The notes under the pieces were generated by a model. That model had not been told where the DNA came from, searched no databases, and was given only the letters and a program-made list of their open reading frames with translations. Positions 1 to 6,786 of a stretch of DNA of 8,844 nt are shown here, piece after piece. The translations under genes and the position numbers were made by a program. The DNA comes from Dokdonella_A sp039926025 (GTDB lineage: Bacteria > Pseudomonadota > Gammaproteobacteria > Xanthomonadales > Rhodanobacteraceae): assembly GCA_039926025.1 (NCBI GenBank), contig JBDSXV010000192.1:1-8844 (forward strand). The letters are read 5' to 3'. Numbering within the stretch: the stretch's first letter is position 1; each line of letters starts with the position of its first letter.

Positions 1-41
1 CGCGATGCTCTTCTCACAAGAAGCATCGCGGCTGAAGCCGC
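1..41. repeat. REP-like double hairpin (extragenic palindrome), cut by the window edge
   Basis: Two adjacent stem-loops are visible. The first pairs CGCGATGCT (1-9) with AGCATCGCG (22-30), a perfect 9-bp stem. The second pairs GCGGC (28-32) with GCCGC (37-41) around a TGAA loop, and is followed by TCCCACAA. Read on the minus strand, the second unit is TGTGGGAGCGGCTTCAGCCG, the head-plus-hairpin form typical of REP elements in Pseudomonas and Xanthomonadaceae. It lies in non-coding DNA just beyond the 3' end of the RIO kinase gene, the usual location for REP elements, and may stabilise the 3' end or help terminate that transcript. I infer that a mirror-image copy lies left of position 1, because such elements usually come as inverted pairs around a central hairpin. 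Confidence 0.7.
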
Positions 42-51
42 TCCCACAAAA

Positions 52-130
52 AGATGCTCCTACAGACAGATGCTCCTACAGACAGATGCTCCCACAGACA
101 GCCACTCTGCAGACTGATGCTCGCGCAGAC
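52..130. repeat. 16-bp tandem repeat, about five units, decaying
   Basis: Units with the pattern AGATGCTCCTACAGAC occur at 52-67 and 68-83 (identical), 84-99 (one change, T to C), 100-114 (15 bp, diverged) and 115-130 (diverged). On the minus strand each intact unit contains TGTAGGAGC or TGTGGGAGC, the same head found in the neighbouring REP hairpin. The array therefore looks like amplified REP-derived sequence without the hairpin arms. No coding frame here resembles a protein. The identical units at one end and the diverged ones at the other suggest recent expansion at the REP-proximal end. Confidence 0.75.
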
Positions 131-163
131 CATGACTCCGCCAATCACCACCGCAAGCGAAAC

Positions 164-1027
164 CTATCCGATCTCGACCGCATTCGCTTCGTCGCGCCCA
201 CGCTGGCGGCGTGCTGCTTCCTCACGTGCGTCTTCGATCGCATCCATGACGGCATCGACATCAGCCGGCGCTTCGCTACGCACGAACACGCCCGTGAGCA
301 CGCTGTCCGGCCGCAGTTCGCCTTCCTGGAACAAGGCCCACATTTCGAGGGCATAGTCGGTCGCGATCAGCTCCGGCGCGAAACGGCCGAGGCTTGCCGA
401 GATATTGCCGACATCGCGTTCGAGCATCGCAAGCGCGCCATTGTTGCCGGCGGCATCCACTGCCTGCGGCAGATCGATGATGACAGGGCCATCGGGACCG
501 ACCAGCACGTTGTACTCGGACAGATCGCCGTGGATGAGTCCGGCGCACAGCATGCGCACGATCTGGCCGATCATGAAAGCGTGGTAAGTGCGCGCGACTT
601 CAGGAGACAACTCGACCTCACCCAGGCGCGGCGCCGAATAGCCTTCGGCATCGGTGACCAGTTCCATCACCAGCACGCCATTGAAGAAGCCGTAGGGCTT
701 GGGCACGCGCACGCCGGCCGCGTCGAGCCGGTACAGGGCATCGACCTCGGTGTTCTTCCACGCGGTTTCCTGTTCCTTGCGTCCGTAGCGCGAGCTCTTC
801 GCGATCGCGCGTGACTCGCGGCTGCCACGCACCTTGCGCCCTTCCTGGTACTGCGCGCGCGCCTGGAAACTGCGCTGGCGCATGTCCTTGTAGACCTTCG
901 CGCAACGCACCTCCTGGCCGGAGCGCACGACGTAGACGGACGCTTCCTTGCCACTCTTTAGCGGGCGGAGCACTTCATCGATGATGCCATCGTCGATCAG
1001 CGCCAGCAGGCCTTGCGGTGTTTTCAT
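164..1027 (-). CDS. RIO-type serine protein kinase (287 aa)
   Basis: This is an atypical protein kinase of the RIO family, RIO1-like, predicted to be cytoplasmic. In archaea and eukaryotes RIO proteins act in small-subunit ribosome maturation; bacterial substrates are poorly known. Visible motifs are the ATP-binding SGKEAS loop (residues 25-30), the invariant lysine K44 in CAKVYK, the charged flexible loop (about 62-90), the catalytic HGDLSEYN (166-173; D168, N173) and the metal-binding D185 in IIDLPQ. All key residues are present, so it should be active. The C-terminal tail (about 266-281) is charged and Arg/Glu-rich. The start at MKTPQG was chosen because the family similarity begins there; an in-frame ATG 31 codons upstream would add an extension lying across the -10 box. 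No clear Shine-Dalgarno sequence precedes the chosen ATG. It is transcribed alone or weakly with the upstream EAL gene, 361 bp away, and is followed by REP repeats. Confidence 0.9.
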   Translation of the reverse strand: MKTPQGLLALIDDGIIDEVLRPLKSGKEASVYVVRSGQEVRCAKVYKDMRQRSFQARAQYQEGRKVRGSRESRAIAKSSRYGRKEQETAWKNTEVDALYRLDAAGVRVPKPYGFFNGVLVMELVTDAEGYSAPRLGEVELSPEVARTYHAFMIGQIVRMLCAGLIHGDLSEYNVLVGPDGPVIIDLPQAVDAAGNNGALAMLERDVGNISASLGRFAPELIATDYALEMWALFQEGELRPDSVLTGVFVRSEAPADVDAVMDAIEDAREEAARRQRGRDEANAVEIG

Positions 1028-1091
1028 TGGTTTCGCAGCAGGATGGATCTGGAACCGGCAAGGCCGGGGATTCTGTGACAAACAACCGCCT

Positions 1092-1097
1092 ATTATA
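1092..1097 (-). promoter_or_regulatory. Probable -10 box for the RIO kinase gene
   Basis: On the minus strand this hexamer is a perfect TATAAT, which stands out in GC-rich DNA. It lies 64 bp upstream of the chosen kinase ATG, implying a leader of roughly 55-60 nt. No good -35 hexamer is present at 15-18 bp spacing (GTGGGG at 17), and there is no TG extension directly before the box. If real, the promoter may need an activator. The position supports starting translation at 1027 rather than at the upstream in-frame ATG. Confidence 0.45.
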
Positions 1098-1303
1098 CCT
1101 GAAGGCGATGAACACCCCACTCCGCCGGTCGGAATCGACCCGCCGCATGGCGATTCGGGCGGATGGGCGCCGGCACAAACCAGGACTTCGACCGCCTTCG
1201 TCGGTCGCCGACCTACGCGAGCTAAAGCACCACGCTCGCAAGGGACGCTTCACCACGGCACCCGCCTCACGGGAGCAGGTTGCCGACTTGCACGGCACCA
1301 TCT

Positions 1304-1322
1304 TGCGCATTGACGATGCGCA
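1304..1322. repeat. Perfect 7-bp inverted repeat, 5-bp spacer
   Basis: TGCGCAT (1304-1310) and ATGCGCA (1316-1322) are exact inverted copies around TGACG. The site lies about 67 bp beyond the stop codon of the EAL protein and about 277 bp upstream of the kinase start. It could be a dimeric repressor site or an RNA stem. There is no run of T on either side, so it is not a classical intrinsic terminator. Confidence 0.4.
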
Positions 1323-1388
1323 GCCCACCCTGCGCGCCTTTGTGTGGACGCGGCGTGTAACCGGGCACCGGAGGTCATCGCACGTTTG

Positions 1389-3875
1389 CTAGGCGAATCC
1401 CGAGCTTGACGACACTTGCGATTCCCGATGTTGCGGCGGCGCATCCATTGCATAGCAATGCCGCAGCAATTTGAATGCCTGCGCCGCCATTGTCGGTCGA
1501 CTGAAATAGAACCCCTGAAACTGGTCGCATTCGTTGCAAAGCAGGTAAGCCACCTGCTCCTCTGTTTCCACGCCCTCGGCGAGCACGCTCATGCCCAGTT
1601 GATGTCCGAGCGTGATGATGGCGCGGCAGATGCCCGCCGATCCGGCGTCCAAGCCGATCTCACGCACGAAACATTGGTCGATCTTGAGCTTGTCGATCGG
1701 AAAACGGCGCAGATAATTCAAACTGCAGTAGCCGGTTCCGAAGTCATCCAGCGCGAGCTGCACACCCAGAACTTTCAGGCTCCTCATGACGCTGATGGCG
1801 CGTTCGACATTCTGCACCACCATGCTTTCGGTCAACTCCAGCTCGATGTAGCGCGCCGGCAATCCTGATTTCTCAAGCGCGGCGCGAACTGTGTCGGCGA
1901 AATCGGGGCGGTCCAGCTGCAAGGCGGACACATTGATTGAAATCAGGAAATTCGACTCGCCCGCGTCGATCCAATCGCGCGCTTGCTGGCACACTGATTC
2001 GAGCACGAAATTCCCGACGTCGACGATCAGGCCCAGATCTTCGGCGACCGGCAGGAAACGCATGGGCGGCAACAATCCGAATTCAGGACTCTGCCAGCGG
2101 ACCAGCGCTTCAAAACCGAGCACCCGCCCATTTCCGCCGTTGACCTGGGGTTGGTAGTGCACGACCAGCTCATCGTTGCGGACCGCATCGCTCAGGCGCA
2201 ATCCCAGGGTCGAGCGATCCTCGAGTGCCTGCTTCTGCTCATTGGAGAAAGCGCTGATGGTGTTGCGGCCATCGTGCTTGGCGCGAAGCATGGCCGCTTC
2301 GGATTGGCATAACAGCTCCCGCGGCGTCGATCCGTTGTCGGGAAAGCAGCTCACGCCGATGCTGCAGGTCAGATAGATGCGCTGCTGACCGTGATAGAAG
2401 ATTCTTTCGATATCCGCGCGCACGGCTTCCGCAAATTCGGTCTGATCCTGCGCGCCATGCTCATCGACCAGTACGACGGCGAATTCATCCGCCGCAGCAT
2501 GCGCGACATAGCCCTTGTCTCCACACAGCGCGATGAGGCGATCGGCTACCATCCGCAGCACCTCATCACCAACGGCGCGCCCGCGCGTTTCGTTGACCAT
2601 ATGAAATCGGTCGATATCCACATAGAGCAGAATGACGCGCCCGGCATGCGCAGCCGCATCGGCGATTGCGCTGCTCAAATGTTCCTCGATCAGGACGAAA
2701 CGCGGCAGCCCGGTGGTCTGGTCGTGCGCGGCACGATGCGCAAGCTCGGCCTGCATGCTCCGGCGCTCGGCGACTTCGACTTCGAGCTCAGCGGCGTGCT
2801 GGCGGATTTCCTCGTAGAGCGCCAGATTGCCGTACGCCAGGGCCAACTGACCCGCCAGCGTCACCGCAAACTTTTCGTCCTCTTCGTCGAAGCGTTCGCT
2901 GCCGAATTTGTCGGCAAAGTAAACCCAGCCCCTGTGCGAGGTTGCGACGCGAGTCGGCACTGGCACGACCAGCAGGGAGCTGACCGGAGGATGGAAATCA
3001 GGCAGCCCCAGTGTCGTCGGGCCGCCAGCTTCGTCGCACTGGCGATGCACCTTGCCCGACGCAACAACCGCCGCCAGCACACCGTCCGCCGTGGCGATGC
3101 TGCGCAGTTGCGCCTGGGTGGGCGCATCGAGGCCCCACGCAGCGACCTCTTTCAAACGCTCGCCACCGGCCTCGAGAATTCCCATCGCAACGTATTTGCA
3201 ATTCAAGATTCCCTGTGCCGCCTGGCAGAACAGCTTCAACATTCCCTGCGGGTCGCGCTCGGCGGATAGGGCGATATCCAGTTCGAGCAGTGTCGCCAGG
3301 CGCAGACTCAGGGATTGGAACGAGTACTCGATCGCGTCAGCGTGCGTCGCTGCGATGCGCCGGGATTCGGAATTCTCAATCGATTGATCGAGTGTGCGCC
3401 GCAGGCACCTCTGCAATCCGGTCAGATCGCGCAGGTATTCCGGCAGCCTTGCCCCGAGGAGACCGGGCGCGACGAGTACTGCTTCGGGCAACGCCGCTGC
3501 AACCGAACGGCTACCCAGCGCGATTCCAACTGCATCGAGAATGTCCTGTGGCTCGACCGGCTTCACCAATACCGCTATCGCCCTGCACGATTGCGCGAGC
3601 ACGCGCGCCTCTTTCAGGTAATTGGCTTCGGCACAGAAGATGATCGGCGTCTGCGCGATCATCACATCATCGTGCACGTGATCGGCGAAGTCCGCACCGT
3701 CCATGACCGGCATCATGACATCTGCAATGATCAGGTCCGGACGCCAGATTTTCGCGATTCGCAGCGCCTCCTCTCCACTGGAGGCCTGCTGGACTTCATA
3801 CCCCGCATGGACGAACAAGGTAACCAGAATCTCGCGATCACTCGCACGGCTATCGACGGCCAGAATACTCGTCAT
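1389..3875 (-). CDS. REC-GAF-GGDEF(degenerate)-EAL protein, likely c-di-GMP phosphodiesterase (828 aa)
   Basis: A cytoplasmic signalling protein with no membrane segment. The domains, in order, are: receiver (about 1-122) with phospho-acceptor D52 in ADVMMP and K105 in VKP; GAF-like sensor (about 203-352); a short helical linker (about 353-380); GGDEF fold (about 381-545); EAL (about 558-805). The GGDEF signature reads AADEF (461-465) and there is no RxxD inhibitory site before it, so cyclase activity is unlikely. The EAL site looks complete: E589 in EALVRW, N648, E680 in ELTE, D710-D711 in DDFGTG, K731 in KID, E767 and E770 in AEGVE, and Q785. The likely reaction is hydrolysis of c-di-GMP to pGpG, tuned by phosphorylation and a GAF ligand. 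The receiver switch Ser/Thr is replaced by A82. The tail is Ser-rich. The ATG at 3875 has only a weak GGTGA at short spacing. No cognate histidine kinase is in the window. Confidence 0.93.
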   Translation of the reverse strand: MTSILAVDSRASDREILVTLFVHAGYEVQQASSGEEALRIAKIWRPDLIIADVMMPVMDGADFADHVHDDVMIAQTPIIFCAEANYLKEARVLAQSCRAIAVLVKPVEPQDILDAVGIALGSRSVAAALPEAVLVAPGLLGARLPEYLRDLTGLQRCLRRTLDQSIENSESRRIAATHADAIEYSFQSLSLRLATLLELDIALSAERDPQGMLKLFCQAAQGILNCKYVAMGILEAGGERLKEVAAWGLDAPTQAQLRSIATADGVLAAVVASGKVHRQCDEAGGPTTLGLPDFHPPVSSLLVVPVPTRVATSHRGWVYFADKFGSERFDEEDEKFAVTLAGQLALAYGNLALYEEIRQHAAELEVEVAERRSMQAELAHRAAHDQTTGLPRFVLIEEHLSSAIADAAAHAGRVILLYVDIDRFHMVNETRGRAVGDEVLRMVADRLIALCGDKGYVAHAAADEFAVVLVDEHGAQDQTEFAEAVRADIERIFYHGQQRIYLTCSIGVSCFPDNGSTPRELLCQSEAAMLRAKHDGRNTISAFSNEQKQALEDRSTLGLRLSDAVRNDELVVHYQPQVNGGNGRVLGFEALVRWQSPEFGLLPPMRFLPVAEDLGLIVDVGNFVLESVCQQARDWIDAGESNFLISINVSALQLDRPDFADTVRAALEKSGLPARYIELELTESMVVQNVERAISVMRSLKVLGVQLALDDFGTGYCSLNYLRRFPIDKLKIDQCFVREIGLDAGSAGICRAIITLGHQLGMSVLAEGVETEEQVAYLLCNECDQFQGFYFSRPTMAAQAFKLLRHCYAMDAPPQHRESQVSSSSGFA

Positions 3876-4436
3876 GCATCACCAAACGGCAGATACGCGA
3901 CTATCAAGCCAATCGACTCCCGCATTCGATCGGACCGGGACGGAACATGCCGAGGACCACCGCAAAGCTGCCTCGCTCCCCACGTTCACTTTGCGCACAA
4001 TCGGCAAAAGTGTCCCCCAGAAATACGCGCCGCTCAGTGCGGTAACGCACATTGCAGCCATGGCGCGCACGCGCCACCGATTCTCACGTCCGGCGAAGTT
4101 CGATGTTGATGATCCGTTTTGAGCGTGTCGCGGTCCGTCCGCCAGCCGCACCGACGACGAAAAGCACGATCTTCTGCTTGCGCTCGCCCGCGAGCAACGG
4201 GATGCGCCCGGCACCCAATACGCCGAATCGCACCAAAAACGCGTTGCGCAATCTGCATCCTGTATCCGGCACCCAAATCTGCATTCCGTCCAGCCTTGCG
4301 CCCCGGCTAGCAGCAAACAAGACGGCCCGCAACGCCTGGAATGAGCAGAACCCCCGGACACATGGGAAAACCGCCTGCAGCGCGATCCCCGCACGCCGGA
4401 GTACACGCCACGCCGCAAGAGCTGCGATCATTGCGC
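3876..4436. other. Divergent intergenic region between the EAL protein and dbpA
   Basis: This 561-bp stretch must hold the promoters for the leftward EAL gene and the rightward dbpA. I could not identify a convincing -35/-10 pair for either. It is mildly less GC-rich than the flanking genes by eye. Short direct repeats are present: CCGGCACCCAA at 4208-4218 and 4266-4276, and AATCTGCAT at 4250-4258 and 4276-4284. Several minus-strand frames are open. One is listed separately as a weak small-gene candidate. Another frame ends with TGA at 3881-3879, just before the EAL start; its translation is Ser/Arg/Cys-rich with one hydrophobic patch and no recognisable domain, so I do not call it. Confidence 0.55.
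4084..4284 (-). CDS. Possible small hypothetical protein (66 aa), low confidence
   Basis: I do not recognise this protein. From the ATG at 4284 the frame encodes 66 residues beginning MQIWVPD and ending INIELRRT. It has a moderately hydrophobic stretch KIVLFVVGAAGG (residues 38-49) followed by a basic tail. The later codons are mostly C- or G-ending and look gene-like, whereas the first twenty are mixed. A GGA lies a few bases before the ATG. The frame is open further upstream to an ATG at 4431, giving 115 aa, but that start would nearly abut the dbpA start and has no ribosome site. It could equally be a chance frame in a leader region or a decayed gene remnant. Confidence 0.2.
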   Translation of the reverse strand: MQIWVPDTGCRLRNAFLVRFGVLGAGRIPLLAGERKQKIVLFVVGAAGGRTATRSKRIINIELRRT

Positions 4437-5810
<1,374 letters not shown>

Positions 5811-5812
5811 TC

Positions 5813-6403
5813 GTGGACGAGGTGGCGCATCCGGTGGGCGAATCCGCCACAGCGGCAGATGCCGACGTCATTGCAATGACGCGTCGCTGGATCGAGCGCG
5901 CAGTGATCGGGCTCAATCTGTGCCCGTTCGCGCGCGCTCCGTTCGCGCAGGAACGCGTCCGCTTTCGCGTGAGTCACGCATCCGACACGACAACGCTGCT
6001 GGCTGACCTGCGCGACGAACTGCTCACGCTGCGAGCCGCTGACCCCGACGCTTGCGAAACGACCTTGCTCATCCATCCGGGCGTGCTGGGCGATTTTCTC
6101 GACTTCAACGATTTTCTCGACGAGGCCGACGCGCTGCTGGAAGAACTCGAACTGGACGGGGAAGTCCAGGTCGCCAGCTTCCATCCCGACTACCAGTTCG
6201 CGGATGCACAACCCGACGCGGTCGAGAACTGCACGAACCGCTCGCCGTACCCGACCCTGCATCTGCTGCGTGAATCGAGCATCGACCAGGCAGTCGCGTC
6301 GGGCGTCGATACCGACGCGATCTACCAGCGCAATATCGAAACGCTGCGCGACCTCGGACCTGCGGGCTGGCGGTCCCTGTGGCGCAGCGAAGATTCGACC
6401 TGA
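5813..6403 (+). CDS. DUF1415 family protein (196 aa)
   Basis: A conserved proteobacterial protein of unknown function, recognised as DUF1415 by NLCPFA (residues 35-40), FHPDYQF (123-129) and a long block NCTNRSPYPTLHLLRES (139-155). It is soluble, with no signal peptide or membrane segment. The conserved Cys, His, Asn and Arg residues suggest an enzyme or ligand-binding site, but no reaction is known to me. Start: GTG at 5813 has a GGA seven bases upstream. A TTG at 5807 overlapping the dbpA TGA (5808-5810) is an alternative that adds two residues. Either way the gene abuts dbpA on the same strand, so it is probably co-transcribed and translationally coupled. The length is usual for the family. 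Confidence 0.88.
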   Translation: MDEVAHPVGESATAADADVIAMTRRWIERAVIGLNLCPFARAPFAQERVRFRVSHASDTTTLLADLRDELLTLRAADPDACETTLLIHPGVLGDFLDFNDFLDEADALLEELELDGEVQVASFHPDYQFADAQPDAVENCTNRSPYPTLHLLRESSIDQAVASGVDTDAIYQRNIETLRDLGPAGWRSLWRSEDST

Positions 6404-6430
6404 ACCGGACCGACAATGCGACGGGGTGCG

Positions 6431-6458
6431 TTGACGTTCTCGCAAAAGTGATTAGGAT
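6431..6458 (+). promoter_or_regulatory. Predicted sigma-70 promoter for the small lysine-rich gene
   Basis: TTGACG (6431-6436) matches the -35 consensus at five of six positions. After a 16-bp spacer, TAGGAT (6453-6458) matches the -10 at four of six. Transcription would start near 6465 and give a leader of about 57 nt before the ATG at 6522. The site lies 27 bp after the DUF1415 stop codon, so the small gene can be expressed apart from dbpA. Confidence 0.5.
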
Positions 6459-6510
6459 TTGCAGCACGGGGCGACCTGCGCAGGCAGCGCCCTCCCATTC
6501 CACCGACACG

Positions 6511-6515
6511 AGGAG
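6511..6515 (+). promoter_or_regulatory. Strong ribosome binding site fixing the small-gene start
   Basis: AGGAG lies six bases before the ATG at 6522, ideal spacing and the best Shine-Dalgarno match in the window. It is the main reason to accept the following 34-codon frame as a real gene rather than chance. Confidence 0.7.
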
Positions 6516-6521
6516 CACCCC

Positions 6522-6626
6522 ATGAAGGGCATGGACCAGAAAAAGAGCGACAAGAAGAAACCGGAAAAGACCCTGAAGGAAAAGCGTACCGAGAAGGACG
6601 CCAAGAAGGCCGCAAAGGGTCGTTAA
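6522..6626 (+). CDS. Small lysine-rich protein (34 aa)
   Basis: I cannot assign a named family. The peptide begins MKGMDQKKSDKKK and ends AKKAAKGR. It contains 13 Lys, 2 Arg and 6 acidic residues, net charge about +9, with a single Leu and no aromatic or Cys residues. It is therefore probably disordered or a single charged helix and cytoplasmic; nothing suggests secretion or membrane insertion. Such composition fits nucleic-acid or ribosome association, which is inference only. Support for reality: AGGAG six bases upstream, a -35/-10 pair further up, and lysine codons that are mostly AAG as expected in a GC-rich genome. It ends TAA and is followed by hairpins in a convergent gap. Gene finders often miss frames this short. 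Confidence 0.72.
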   Translation: MKGMDQKKSDKKKPEKTLKEKRTEKDAKKAAKGR

Positions 6627-6651
6627 CCCGGACGTTGAAGCCAGCCTTCAA

Positions 6652-6674
6652 ACCCGAGCGCGTCGCGCACGGGT
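6652..6674. terminator. Candidate stem-loop terminator in the convergent gap
   Basis: ACCCG (6652-6656) pairs with CGGGT (6670-6674) and, past an A-A mismatch, GCGC (6658-6661) pairs with GCGC (6665-6668) around a GTC loop. It sits 25 bp after the small-gene stop and about 110 bp beyond the SGNH gene stop, so it could serve either transcript. There is no U-tract, so it may only protect 3' ends. A second stem, TTGAAG/CTTCAA (6635-6640 with 6646-6651), lies directly before it. Confidence 0.4.
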
Positions 6675-6721
6675 GTTGCAGGATAAGGTCGCGCCCGACA
6701 CCGCTGCATGCAGAGCTGTTG

Positions 6722-6744
6722 GGCGCGGCGTGAAATGACGCGCC
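6722..6744. repeat. GC-rich inverted repeat flanked by a 10-bp direct repeat
   Basis: GGCGCG (6722-6727) pairs with CGCGCC (6739-6744) around an 11-nt loop that can itself partly pair (GCGT/ACGC). The stem lies between two copies of GCTGCATGCA, at 6703-6712 and 6770-6779. It is about 43 bp downstream of the stop codon of the minus-strand SGNH gene and may act in 3'-end formation for that transcript. No T-run is present on either strand. Confidence 0.35.
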
Positions 6745-6786
6745 GCGCGCGTGATCGATTGCGGCAAGGGCTGCATGCAATGCGAT

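Larger units (their letters stand above)
1028..1388. other. Intergenic region between the RIO kinase and the EAL protein
   Basis: This 361-bp stretch separates two minus-strand genes. Besides the TATAAT box it holds small inverted repeats: GGTCG/CGACC (1127-1131 with 1136-1140), CGACCG/CGGTCG (1189-1194 with 1202-1207), TGCGCAT/ATGCGCA (1304-1310 with 1316-1322) and CCGG/CCGG (1361-1364 with 1368-1371). The 9-mer CACGGCACC occurs twice (1254-1262 and 1291-1299). Open frames on both strands give Arg/Ser-rich translations with no recognisable domain, so I call no gene. No U-tract follows any stem, so a factor-independent terminator for the EAL gene is not evident. Confidence 0.6.

Noticed and set aside
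5..814. 269-codon open frame on the plus strand across the repeats and the kinase gene
   Set aside because: It is antisense to the RIO kinase, begins in REP and tandem repeats, and its His/Arg-rich translation shows no domain; it is a product of GC-rich codon bias.
1028..1120. Upstream in-frame start for the RIO kinase adding 31 residues
   Set aside because: The extension has no family similarity and covers the TATAAT box; MKTPQG is the expected N-terminus.
1125..1142. tRNA T-arm-like string GGTCGATTCCGACC on the minus strand
   Set aside because: No acceptor, D or anticodon arms can be folded around it; it is just a short palindrome.
1361..1371. CCGG-GCA-CCGG stem just after the EAL stop as an intrinsic terminator
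   Set aside because: Only four base pairs and no U-tract on the minus strand.
1028..1388. c-di-GMP (GEMM) riboswitch near the EAL gene
   Set aside because: The conserved GEMM core words are not seen on either strand, and the region is downstream of the EAL gene.
1018..1392. Plus-strand 124-codon frame in the gap between the kinase and EAL genes
   Set aside because: No ribosome site, no recognisable domain and an Arg/Ser-rich composition; an overlapping minus-strand frame (975-1328) looks equally random.
2391..3269. 292-codon plus-strand frame antisense to the EAL gene
   Set aside because: The opposite strand encodes unmistakable GAF and GGDEF sequence; this frame shows no motif.
4341..4436. 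N-terminal extension of DbpA by 32 residues
   Set aside because: DbpA relatives begin at the MPNFSTL-type sequence, and the shorter form matches the E. coli length of 457 aa.
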